Source of the DNA: Morchella semilibera | Taxonomy: Eukaryota; Ascomycota; Pezizomycetes; Pezizales; Morchellaceae | Reading direction: 5' to 3' | Assembly: GCA_009192285.1 (NCBI GenBank) | Contig: CM018604.1 | Coordinates: forward strand, 4,435,746-4,499,745 | DNA length: 64,000 nucleotides | The notes under the pieces: generated by a model | What the model was told of the DNA's origin: nothing | Database searches by the model: none | Seen by the model: only the letters and a program-made list of their open reading frames with translations | Translations under genes and position numbers: made by a program | Shown: positions 1-11,800 of the stretch, piece after piece | Layout: the number at the start of each line of letters is the position of its first letter | Numbering within the stretch: position 1 is the stretch's first letter

Positions 1-327
1 TCGCTTCTCTGTATGGAGCGCGAGGTGAGATGTGGGGTTTTGAGGTACTCGGGGTGATCATCCCTAAGTGCCAATCTCCGCCGGTATTCGAAGATACTTA
101 GTCATATCGGTAGGTAGAATTGTCGGGCCTATAAGCAGAAAGATATGCCATGATGAACTGTGTGGTCTGGGGTTGCTGCGCGGTTGTTCTGCGGCACCAG
201 TGGAGGGGTCGGTTTTGATGAATGTTAAGTGCTAGCTTCTGGCAGTTGAGCATGTATGCGCACTGCCTGGTGTTGGAGCTTTTGGTGGAGGAGATGATGC
301 CGACGCGCAGGGTAAACCTGCGTTTGG

Positions 328-374
328 TCTCGTTCCCGGCCTGTGTGTGTAAATCATCAAGGCTGGGCACGAGA
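328..374. mobile_element. degraded hairpin MITE relic
   Basis: The left arm at 328-342 and the right arm at 360-374 are inverted copies matching at 13 of 15 positions. The right arm (AGGCTGGGCACGAGA) is identical to part of the right terminal repeat of the element at 41,974-42,050. This suggests a second, decayed member of the same short hairpin family. No target duplication is visible around it. Confidence 0.5.
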
Positions 375-1426
375 ACAGGGGGGAGGGGCAGAGTGGTTTC
401 ATGGGTCAAACATTAGTTCCTGAGAGGATTTCACATATGAACAGGGGTGGGGAGCCAGCCCCTGGGGTTTCTAGAATCTTCTACAGCCCCTAGGCACTCG
501 ACTCTTTTGACTTTTTTTTTTTTGGTTCGGTCAAGCAGGACTCATACTCTTACTTCATCCCCACTCCCCTCCCCGCTTCCTCTGCGGATAATTCGTAGGG
601 TAAGTTGACAAAAGTCTGGGGAAGGAACCAAGGTAAACCTTAGTATCTCAGAATACTCTAAACACGGTAGTTATACTTGTGTACGTTGAATTCCGGCTGG
701 CAATATCTGATAGCAAAGTCTTGCCGCCTACCACATTTCTATCCAACGCCGGAAATCAATGGTTAAGGGGAAATATCTTTACAGTCGTTTAATTTTATCA
801 ATGACCTGCAGATTCTTTGGAACAACAATGTCACTAATATGCACTCGCAGGCTCAATAGCTTCCAATGGTACCGAGTCAATGCTATAGGAAAAGTCAAAC
901 GAAGTATTAGCAAAGAATCTTATTACGAAGGTTACATCTTATCATCGACTCCAGAAAAGACGCGTACATAGGAAACTATATGACTGAAGACTGTGTCGAG
1001 ATCTAGAAACAAAGATGTGGCCTCAAAGTGTGAAACATACTTATGTGGCCTTCCAGATTCCGAGTTGTTACCCTCCTTCCTTTCCACAGCCATAAATAGG
1101 CCTTCTCACTCCCTCTTTTCCTCTTCTTCTCTTCTTGGGGGCGGCGGTCTGAGGCCATCCATGGGAAGTTTCCCTTCCCTTTACAGATGAGTACATGTAT
1201 TAAGCATATAAGGTTTAGGAATTGATGTTTCCATTCCCTCGTTTAGCGGAGTGTTCTTTCATCCCACTCTTTTACGAAACCTTTCTTTTGCCCGTCTCGT
1301 TTTTGGCTAAAGTGTTTGTCCTTCCTCCTGGTCTACCCTTGCTTCTTCTAACAGATCTTAGGCTGTAGACCCTGCCTCTTTATCTCTTCGCCCCCTTTCT
1401 TCGTTTCTTCGATTCATTTTCTTTCT

Positions 1427-1720
1427 TAATTTATGTACTTCCTTTCTTTGCTTCCTTTCTTTACTTCCTTTCTTTACCTCCTTGCTTTACTTCCTTGCTT
1501 TACTTCCTTGCTTTACTTCCTTTCTTTGCTTCACTTCTTTGCTTCATTCTTTGCTTCTTTGCTCCCTTTCTTTGCTCCCTTTCTTTGCTTCCTTTCTTTA
1601 CTTCCTTTCTTTGCTTCCCCTCTTCGCTTCCTTTCTTCGCTTCCTTCCTTCCTCGGCCTTCTTTCTTTTCCTTCATTTCTTTCCTTCCTTTTCTCATTTT
1701 TTATTTCCTGTCTGTGGTTT
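1427..1720. repeat. CTTT/CTTC-rich microsatellite
   Basis: The stretch is a run of imperfect 12-13 nt repeats of the type TTCCTTTCTTTGC on the + strand. It creates long Leu/Phe/Ser-rich open frames on the + strand and Lys/Glu-rich frames on the other; these are products of the repeat, not genes. Confidence 0.85.
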
Positions 1721-2991
1721 GTTTCTTTCTCTCTCTTGGTTTCTTTTGAATTCTTTTGTCTACTTGTTTGTAAGGAACGCTTTTTTTTTTTTCCACTGGG
1801 TTTTTTAATGGGGTTCCATTTTTTTGTCAATCCATTCTTTCAGTTATTTTGTCTCTGTTTACCACACCGATTTTTACCCGCTTTGGGTTTGATCTACCTC
1901 ATACTACGCATTCCCATACGTTTTGTGGAAACGCACAAGGGATTCTCAAGGAGTACCACTTCTCTGTTTACGCATGATTCATCAATTCTGTAATTAGAAT
2001 AAAAGATTCCCTCAGCTACGTCTTAGATAATTAAGTAGACGCAATTTCTTGTGAATTATATTGTCACTTGCCGAAAAATCACTTGTTTGCCCCGAAAAGT
2101 GTGAAAAACCTCCGGCTAGAAAGGTGGCTCCATGAACTAGCTTCACCCTCGTGGGCACACCAAGTTTAATGTAAAGCTGTATATGCCCACGCCCTATCCG
2201 CCACATGCCCTCACGCTACCAGATCTTTGGATACACGCGTGGCCTCCGCAGAGCGCTCTTTTCTTTTATAGGGTTTTCGGAGCTCTGGCTTGTCCCATGG
2301 TTCACACACATATTGTTCTTAGTTTGTACTTTAGCTACTCCCTAGTTAAAGGAATCCACCCGCAACCAGCATTACCCCTCACTCGTCCTCTCTCCTCCTA
2401 GCTCCCTATCTCTTTACCACTATTGTGAGACAACATAGGTTTCAAGGGAGAGGGTGAGACAAAGGTACTGACAAAAGAGAGCAGAGGCAAAGAGAGAGAA
2501 GGTAACGGGTCGTCAAGGAAAAAAATAAACAAGAATATCTAGGCGAGATGTATGAGTGGATCACAGATTATCACTTGTCAGCAAAAATTGCCTGTAGTTC
2601 GCTACATGTCTATTGAAAAAAAATATTTTGATGGATCCTCTTCTTTAAACCCTCCCGTGTTTATCGGAGCGCCTTTGTTTGAGGTCAGGTGCGCTTTCAT
2701 TTCTTTGGCTTTTGAGATGCTACTTTCTGGTTATTTTTCGGAGGCGCCATAGCTATAGTGTAGGGTGGAGGAGATAGTTGATAAAATCTAGTAATAAATT
2801 GATTGAGGGTTAACTGCTGTTATTTCGCTTATAGGGAAGGAGTATAGACTGCACAAAGCATCGAGTGCCATCTGCAACGCATTAAGTTGCAGTTTTCTAT
2901 ATATTCTGTATATTCTGTCCACAGCAAAACACGGGGGGGGGTGCACCAATATTTGCTCTCGGCCCCTCTGTCTGCTGTTGCGGTGCGGTGT

Positions 2992-3019
2992 GGGGGGTGG
3001 GGGTGGGGGTGGGGGTGGG
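2992..3019 (+). repeat. G-rich tract, quadruplex-prone
   Basis: Five runs of at least three G (four with five or more) are separated by single T residues. This fits the G-quadruplex pattern very well. A further run of nine or more G lies about 50 bp upstream. It sits in the repeat block and away from any gene. Confidence 0.7.
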
Positions 3020-6000
3020 AGCTGCTTACCAGACAAAACGCTGGCCCTGTACAGCCGGCAAGAGGGACAACGGACCTCAGGACCAAAGCCGAGTGGTGTA
3101 ACCCGGCTGTAGGATATGTCGGCCTTCAGATCTCTAACCGTGTCCGCTACTGTTGGGGTACCAATCTCACCCACGCGTCTACAAGCCCGCCTCCTACACC
3201 CCTTAAACAACCTGCCAGCCTTCATGTACTTTCACACTCTCATTACCTACTATCAGTGCTTTTAATTCTCTCCACACTGCCTCTTGGACTGGGGCGTTCC
3301 TATACCTTAGTTTGCGGCTGTGAAGAGCTAATCATGAACTATCACTCGGCCGCGAGAACTGGCGGGGCTCCCCTAGGTATGTGTTAGCAAAATTTTTTTT
3401 GAAGTGGTTCTATGTTTCTCTGCCCCCTCTACACTCGCTGCCCCTAGCGTCCACATCCTTAAAGCTGCCTGCGGCGAGGACTTTGGCTCCGCCTCCCGTG
3501 GGTGTCTAGAGTCAGTTCAGGAAGGTCCAAGGGGGGTAATTACATGTTTCTACACCGTAGCACAAGGTTCTGCTATTTGGTGTTTTGTGAGTTGCACAAT
3601 GTGGTGAGTGAGCACGCGTGGGTCTGCAGATCTGCGCTGCATGGGTCCTGGGAACGCGAAAGCCGCGGTGTGGAAAAGAAGGAATTTCGGGGAGATGTGA
3701 AGCGTTAACACCAGCTAGTAATTGGCTGATGGTAAATAGGGTTTTATCCGTAGCGGAGATCGAGAGGATAGCGTTGGTGATGATGCGTTGGTGTTGCTGT
3801 TGGCGTCGATGGTGTTAGTGTTGATGTCGCGTCAAGGTAGGAACATGAGGCTCGTCCCATGGCGGGGTAAAAGATGTGGTCACAAACTATCACTCGGTAC
3901 TTAAAACTAACGGATCCGCCGCACGCGCGAAAAAAAGTGAAGTAGCCCACCACCACTGGCAAAACCGAACGGTCTTCCCTCTCCCGTCTTCTCTGTCTCG
4001 GCCGGCGCACGGCCGAGACAGATATGCAACGATGTGTGTACCATGCAGAGTGACTCTGGCTTCCATTGATAGGATATCTAGAGTGAGATCACTGATCAGA
4101 CAAGGCTTATTTTACCGCCTTAGAGAAGGTAGAGGCCTACGAGAACCCTGCGACAATTCCATGCTGCAAACTACAGGCCCCTAGATTATAACGCTCCCGC
4201 AGAACTTTGGTGCCCTCTTGGATCGAGTTCAATTGGCTCTCGAGTGTGACTATGGCTAGTTGGAGCGCAAACTGGGCGGGGAGTGAGTTGCTTGCATGCG
4301 TCTACATCTCAGCCTTAGATCTGGGTATCTGACTTTGCAGGAGGCGGGCGTAGATGCGCCGCTTCTATAGCTAGATCTAGATCTGTGCGGCTTCCGGGGA
4401 GGGTTGGTGGAAGCTGCCTAGGGCAGGAAGAGTGACTCAAGGAGAACGAGAGGAAAGAAAAAGAGATCGGTTTACGAAGGCGACGGCGCTGACATGATGC
4501 TTGGTAGTGATGTGGGTGTTGAGGAGCGCTGGTGGGGCTGATGCCGGCGCCCAACGTCGGGTTGATGCGATGGGTAAGAAAAGAAGCATGAATCTGGACT
4601 ATCAATCACAAACTATCACTCGGTGTTTAAAATTGGAAGAAACACCCCAGATATTTGGGGAAATTTTTTTTATTGGTAATAGCTTTCCTTCCCGCGGCTC
4701 CCTAGTCCCAATCGCTATTATGTAGTGGTTTTACAGCCCAAATCCTCCTTGGTCTCCACCCGCCTCCCACGGGTAACTATAGTCAGAACGAGTGTGGAGA
4801 AGGGGGTGCTCACCTACTTAGGTGAAGGAGAGGACGCGGATACCTAGCATTTTAGTTCCATTTCGTGCGCGGCGGTGTTAGAGATCGGATTATTGGGCTT
4901 CCTAGCTATAGTTAAAGGCAAGGTGCCGAGCGTTCAGGGGAACGGGTGTGACTTCCCTGTTTCCGACAACTAGTGCTGTCGGCTAACCCTTTTGCGGTTT
5001 TGGAGACCCCTCCGGTCCATGTGTGGTCTCTCTCATGCAGTGCACCTCCTCGCTTGCTGTGCTATAGTGGTTTTTTTCCCATGTCGATCGCGCTCTTCTG
5101 GGATTGTTTTGTTTTGCGTTCTCTCGGTGTCTGCGTGTGTTCGGTTACGGTTTAAGGGGGACGGGGGGTTGTTTATGAACAGCTGCTTATCTCCTCAGGG
5201 AGAAATAGAGGAAAGACATTGGTTGCTTTGTTGGCCGTGATGCGTGGCCGCATCTAAAAGGATTACCCGGCGTGCTGAGAGCGAGTGGGTATTGTTGCGG
5301 CTCTACTAAAAGGTACGCGAAGGACACCATGCAGAGGACGGGGGAGATCGATCGGTCATATCATGCCTTAGTAACTTAATCAAGGGCTTGATAGAGCAGG
5401 AGCTCATGATCGACAAGGAATATATATCTTTTTGTATTGGCGTTGGTGTAAGCAATGCATGGTGTGGGGCGTTGTTGGTGGGCAAAGATCAGAGTTGATA
5501 TATAGCGGGGTAAGGAACACATGGGGTCAAATCATGAAATATCACTCGCTGTTTTAAATTGCTATGACTCCTAGCTCTAGCCGGTAATATTTTTTTAATG
5601 GTATCGTAGATGTCCTTTGCACCGCCTCTTACTTGATTGCCATCGCCCCTTGATGGCAATCCTACAGTGAATGTCGACGCCAGTCCCATTTCACCCCCCA
5701 CCCACCCCACTCTAGATGTACTTGCTGGCCTTGAACATTTTCTGGTATCTGCGGTTGCTATGTTAGTAGAAAAGGGGTTACTCACCTCTTCAGTAAAAAC
5801 TATCCAGCCTTCGGTGGCTCGGCGTGCGAGATACACTCCTTCTTGAAGTACTGAGATCCTCCACCTCCCTCGCCATCTAACAGCAAACCTCTGCTCGCTG
5901 ATACCTCCCCTGGCTGCAATGTTACTTCTGTGTCTATCAGCTACATTGCAGTTTAGAGACGGGAGAGGTGCTTCGTTCAAGTGGTCACCCTTTCAGAGCT

Positions 6001-8669
6001 ATAGTGGGGGTGAAGTGCAACATACGTACCCTAATTATTCATTTAACACTAGCATATAGTCAATCATATAACCAAGAGTATTAACGGCCTGTGTAGCCTG
6101 AGTAGAGAGTAGATGTGCATGCGGCCCTGCGTTGTGCCAGGAAAGCGACATCGGGCAGAACAGAAACCAAAACGAAGTGGGTCTTTACGCACTGGAGAAG
6201 CGAAAGGACAAAGCCGAACCGTATCTAGCGTTGATCGAGAGCAGCCTATATCCTACAAGGAAGGTATCACTCGCGTTGATGTCGACATGGTTTTCGCAGA
6301 GGTGGGATTGGTGCGGAGGGGGTTCTTGTTAACTTGCCAAGTGGTGAGGCCAATGGCGGGGTAAAAAACCACGTGCGCAGAATCACGCATTATCACTCGA
6401 CGTTTCAAACCACCAGCGCACCACCAAACATCCATCGGAACTTTTTTTTTATAGTGATAGAAGCCCTTTTCAACCGCTCTTTCCCCTTAATCTCTACCCC
6501 CTTCTACACACAATCCTCGCATTCCCAGTACAGTTTTGCAGTACCTGTAGTCAGTGGCCGTGCCGTGAGTCTGAGGGTAGCTTACTTGAATTAACCCTCA
6601 AAGAGGGGGGGGGGGGGGAGTAGCAAGATTCGGTCCCAGTTCGTGTTCAGCCAGCTCTAGGCCAAGTTCAGACCCTTCTACTTTCTAAAGGCGGGTGCGA
6701 TCCAGCGTAGGATTCCGAGAAGGCTGAGCCGTAACATGTGCGAAAAGGATAGTTATATGTAGCACTGGGGAGTAAAGAAAAGGCGGGTACATGGGGAAGG
6801 TGGGGATGGGGGAGGGGGGGCGTTCATCTCTAACTGACGGGGGAGATGGCATTAGGATTGGTGTCGGCATTCGTGTGACTGCGCTGATGGTGGTGTTGGT
6901 GTTGGTGTTGGTGTTGGTGTTGACATGGCTGTTGACCGCGCGGGGAAGGTTGATGGCGGGGTAAAAGACATTTTCGATCACGGATTATCACTCGCTATTG
7001 AAAGCCGTCAAGTTCTTTCTAGATATCTATGTATCTAGCAATAGTTTTTTTTGTAGTGGTATCTATAACACGCGCCCCTATCTCATCTGCCCCCTAGCGG
7101 TAACCTCACTCTACGATGCATACTTTCACCGGAAACCCCGGTCTTTTGTTTTCTCGATGCTTACTGTTAGCGACTATATATGTAGAAAGAGGGGTTCTTG
7201 CATGCCCCTCCCCCCCCCCCCCCCGCGGCGCGGGTGGAAGAGGGAGTTACGAAGGAGCTCGATTGTTCGCTTTGCTATGGTTCGCGAAATCTACCATTAT
7301 TATATATACCATGCATTTTGTTGTGAGTTGAGCGGGCGGTGGTGACAGAAACGAACCAGATATATGCGGCTCCGCGCGACTGGAGGTTGATGGTGGGGTA
7401 GAAAGTGGGGCAGGGTTAAAAAAAAAAAAAAAAAAAACTTTACGTTGTGTCACGTATTATCACTCGGGCTTCAAAATCGTCAGGGATAGTACGGATTTAT
7501 AAAAAAAGGTTTTTTTTATAGTGATGGCTAATTGTACCTCCTCTTACTCCATCTCAATCGCTACCATATGAAGATCCCACCCGGTCTGCCAATCGAAATC
7601 CCCCTAAAACCCTGTTCTTACTTTTTCCCTGTGCCTATGGTCAGATGCGACATGAAGAAGAGAATACTTAGACCATCTTATCTTCTCGAAGATGGGGGAG
7701 GGAGCGTCTTCTGTCGCTCTACTAGCCATAACTAGCCGCAGAACTATGCCACTTCGGCAGATACAGTTCTACTGAGCTTTCGTGCACAGAAAGCGGTCCG
7801 GATCCAGCTGGAACGTAAGAGGACAGGATGGCGCTTAGGCGTGGTGATGGGAGAAGTAAGGAAGCGAGCGCCTACACGGGTTTGGTCAAGAAGGAGCCCT
7901 AGGTAACAGGGAGAAAAGTCTGAAAGTTGTTCTGACATTTGTCCTTCGTGTTGTTGTGGGTGTTGGATGTCTTGTGCGCAAGTGGGTGGGAGCTAGCTAG
8001 GCCGATGGCGGGGTAAAAAAAAAAAAAAGCGAAAAAAGTCTGAATCACATGTTATCACTCGGTATTTAAAATCGTCAGGGCTACCATAGACGTATACGAG
8101 TATATTTTTCTGTGATGAAAATGGCCTTCCCCATCCTATCCTACTGCTATCTGCTGTCCCGGGCTCCTTATTGCCGTTGGTCAGTGCGGTGGTGCTGGTT
8201 GATGAGGGTGTTGGTGTTGTTGAAGGTTAAGGCAGATGGCGGGGTTAATGTTGGCGGGGTAAGAACACGTCATGAATTACCACTTAGTCTTAAATACACG
8301 AAGAATTATTGACCAAATCTTCCTACACATCTCTCATTATGAAACTTCTTTTTTGTTGATGGCCTTAATTGACCATGCATGTATTTTCTCTTTCTCTATA
8401 TTTGGAGCTGTGAGGCGGCGAGCCAAGCGTTCTGCTCCTTACCACTTATGTAGATGCGCATATGTAGATGGGGAAACAATGAGTCAATAAAAACAATGAT
8501 AAAAATCGATGCCATTTAACTTGAGAGATTAAGTACATGTAGTAACCCCCGGACGGAGTTGGCGACTGTGCACGCTGCGGGAGGCATGCCAAGCCCTGAG
8601 TGATGACCCGGCGGGGTATAAACGGCTCACTGCGCAGAGGACACTAAGCTTCGGTAGCATAGGGGTCTG

Positions 8670-8744
8670 GCTGCTTGATGGGTCAGTGATTATCTCACAT
8701 GAGAGTAGCATGGGGTTCGATTCCCCACCGTGGCCAACATTTTT
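8670..8744 (+). other. tRNA-like element with B box and T-run
   Basis: A perfect T-arm (TGGGG, 7-nt loop, CCCCA) with a canonical B box GGTTCGATTCC lies at 8711-8727. It is followed by CCGTGGC and a Pol III-type T5 run at 8740-8744. An A-box-like TGGGTCAGTGA sits at 8679, only 34 bp before the B box. I could not find a 5' strand to pair with the acceptor side, nor a proper anticodon arm. It is therefore a tRNA pseudogene or SINE remnant rather than a working tRNA. Confidence 0.45.
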
Positions 8745-8763
8745 GTTTCTTTTGTTCTTTTTA

Positions 8764-8786
8764 CACCACCACCACCACCACCACTA
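8764..8786 (+). repeat. CAC trinucleotide repeat
   Basis: A short (CAC)n tract follows directly after the tRNA-like element. A similar tract occurs at 15,444-15,462, also close to a motif-like sequence. Confidence 0.7.
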
Positions 8787-11700
8787 GTTCCCCACACTTT
8801 ATCGCTCACTACTTAAAACCGTCATTTTAGGGCACTTTGACATCTCTCCGAAAAATATTTTTTCGTAATAGCTGGCCCATGACTATAGCTTATAATCAAT
8901 CACCACATCTCCTGACTTTATCATACCCTCGACCTTTATAGAGCGTTTCCCGTGTCCGCCTCCTGTTCTGCACCGCAGCACGGCGTGTATGCTCCAAGCG
9001 CGTATCCCTTCCGCTTTACTCCTACGGTGGCGGGGCTACGAGTAGTTTGACTGTGCGCCCGAGAGGTACAGAGGACACAGGCATGTTTCTGTTCTCTTTA
9101 TTCATCTATTCCAACTGTAAGCACTACATATGCGTGAATGTATATATATTACTACACTACTTCATTCCCCCCTCACCTACCTATCTCCCGGTGGTAGGGT
9201 TTGGGCCTTTCCTGGTTTTCTTCCTTCCCTTACCCAATCTCGCCTCGTCTGATCTCTCGGGAATCGCGGTGGGCTGTTTTCTGTCGTTCGTTTCCACCAT
9301 TTTCTTTGGTCCTTTTCTTTGTAAGGATCAGTCTCCCCCGCACTGGCCCTTTTTTTTTTTAGTGACGTTCCTATTGCTGGTATAGTTGTGGCTCTGCCGG
9401 TTCTAGGGCATATAAATTATTTGCCGTCAATATTCCCTGAATGTTTAGAATATGAGAAATATGTGGCTCGTGTTGCCAGGCAGGATTCGCTGTTCTGTGT
9501 GTTGATGCCATACGTTCCTTGTTGAGCTCTGTATGTTGAATCAAAAAAAATCTAGTCTAGTATCCGCATTGGCAGTTCTCAACATTCTACGCCATATCAT
9601 GAATTATCACTCAGTGGAATGTCTCGACAAGACTATCTTAAAATATCGTAAATTTCTATATAGAAAAAAGAGTTCTAAAACTCCCTCAATCTTCCAATTT
9701 GCGCTGTCTCGACGCCATATGCCCACTTTCATTTTCCTGCTGCCGCCCGTAGGACGTACTGGAGGCACCTTTGCGGTCTGTTAGCTGTGGGCGGGGCGGG
9801 ACTGGGTGCTTGTGGCCTATGGTGAAAATCCATATAGCTTGCAGCAGAAGTATAACTTGCTCCAGTCGTAGGGCATCGCTCGGTTGCCAAAATAGACAGT
9901 ACTGTTCCCGATAACCACCAGCAAAATAGAAATCGATAGCTCAAACTCATTCCCTCCGCCATAAACCGTCGTGGGTGTGTAGATTTCCCATTAGAGTGCT
10001 GTGACCACCGGCTACTCGCGGCCGGCCTCTGTTAGTGCTTCAGGGAAGGAAGGCGCGGGAGATACCTACTCTTAACGACAAAGGAAACACAGTCCACTTA
10101 GCCAAACCGCTGGATCTCAATTAGTCAAGACAGGTAAGATATGATCTTTAAATCGCATGCCACTCACAACATGCAGGCGGTCTGCAGCACTACTAACTCA
10201 AGGATCTTTGTTTCCCCTAGGCCTTAGACACAAAACCACCTCGTTTCCACTCCAATGAAGGCGGGGAAACTGGCACCCACAGCCATCTAGCCATCAACTA
10301 TCACTCGGCCTCAAACTGGCAGAGCCGCCCTGGAGCCTGTCAGCTAGTTTTTTTTTTTTTCTTTCGATAGAGCCTCTCTCCACCACCTCGTACTCCATCC
10401 CTCGCCTCGTACTCCGTCCCACGAACGTCTCGTGACTATTTGTTGATCTAGTCCATCGTAATTTCCCAACTTCTCGCCGCGGATAGGAAACGGGAGGCAT
10501 GAAGGCGAATGCTACACCCCCCGGCCTTGGGAATCCCGGGAGAGAGAGTCTATGGTGGTGCGGTAAGGTGCAGTAGAGCGGACTTTACCCGCCAGCGGGC
10601 CACTGATTAAGTCACCAACCCACTAGTTTCCCGCCCCGATGAGAGGAGCAGAGGGAAGATTTAAAGCCGGCTTCTGTCGGTACTTAGGGTTAGTCACAAA
10701 GGCGACGTGAGTTGGGCGGAGAGGATGCTTACGCCCCCCGGCTGATATAAGAAAGAAACGCTCGTCGCCTGAGACTCTGATGATTTGGCGATACAGATAT
10801 GACATAGCCTTGCCAGTAGGAGTGTGCGAGCTGACGCTGGAGCGTAGATGATGGAGGATTGATCGGACACTTCCTCTGCGCGGTTTATGTTCTGGTAGTG
10901 GAGAGGGAGGGGTTATCATGATGGGTTTGGTAGAGGAGGCGACATAGGGAGGTTGGTGTTGCCAGTGGTGGAGATTGGTGTGGATGTCGATGTAGGTGGG
11001 AGGCGCTAGAGCACACAGTAAGGTGTCAAGTCAAACCTCACCTCAACCACACGTCCATGATTGACCACAACGGTGCCAACCACAGCAGCCGACGCCGCCA
11101 TAGAGTGAGATAGATATTTTTCTTTTTCTATTCCCTTATCAGTTCACGACTGAGCCTCACTTTTATTTCGCTCTCGCATGCCAAAGTGCGTGCGGGAAGT
11201 GGTCAGGATCTGGCACCGGATATGGAGTATAGCGCATGGCGGACTCGACACGAGATTCGATCTGAGCTCGTCTAGCGGATTATTGTTTTTCCTCCTCATC
11301 GTTACTACCACCGTCACCGGGTGGCATGGGAGGCTATTCTGGAAGGTTACTGCCGTCGTTAGGTCCGGCTAGGATAGCTCAGGGCCATAATTCAAGAGAA
11401 AGGTCACATGGATGATATTTTTGCTTGAAATAGAAATATATACAGCTGGGCCAGAACGGAATACAGGTTTTATATCTATCGGTCAGAACTTACGAAGTGA
11501 TCATAGATTGTCACTCGGCATGCAAAAGTGCTAGGGCAACCTTATTTCTACCAATAATTTTTTTGAATGTAAAGGTAGGACCCTTCCAGCGGTGAAGGCT
11601 AGCCAAGCTTCTTCAAAACCAACCTGGACCAAGCGGTCAGCGCTTCCCTAATTAGCTAGAACCAGTAGGAAAGAACCTGCTTACACCCCCAGAAGAGATG

Positions 11701-11800
11701 GTGGGGCAGCACTCGCAGCAACGGCTAGTAATTCATCGATTATCACTCGGATCTTAAACCACCTAGAAAGAAACAACCAGAGTCATTTGAAGTAATTATT

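Larger units (their letters stand above)
1..2500. other. gene-free region with microsatellite
   Basis: No open reading frame here looks like a conserved protein. The stretch holds a pyrimidine-rich microsatellite (about 1427-1720) and a degraded hairpin at 328-374 whose arms match those of the hairpin element at 41,974. The rest is anonymous sequence. Confidence 0.6.
2540..11800. repeat. degenerate long-period repeat block
   Basis: Diverged units recur every 225-1210 bp. Many units show the same order of boxes: a GGCGGGGTAAAA box; 15-40 bp later the 18-nt motif TCAYRNNNTATCACTCGG; then a TTTAAAATCGTCAGGG box; 60-90 bp later a T-run ending in ATAGTGATGGC; then a C/T-rich segment; and finally a GT-rich stretch of GTTGGTGTTG type before the next unit. 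Motif copies start at 2561, 3332, 3880, 4606, 5532, 6383, 6978, 7450, 8045, 8270 (variant), 9598, 10291, 11501 and 11733, all on the + strand; a weaker variant lies near 8793. No unit keeps a coding frame. It may be a decayed satellite or a cluster of nested copies of one non-autonomous element. Confidence 0.75.

Noticed and set aside
1433-1993. 186-residue Leu/Phe/Ser-rich frame
   Set aside because: It is produced by the CTTT/CTTC microsatellite; neighbouring frames and the opposite strand are equally open, and there is no other protein feature.
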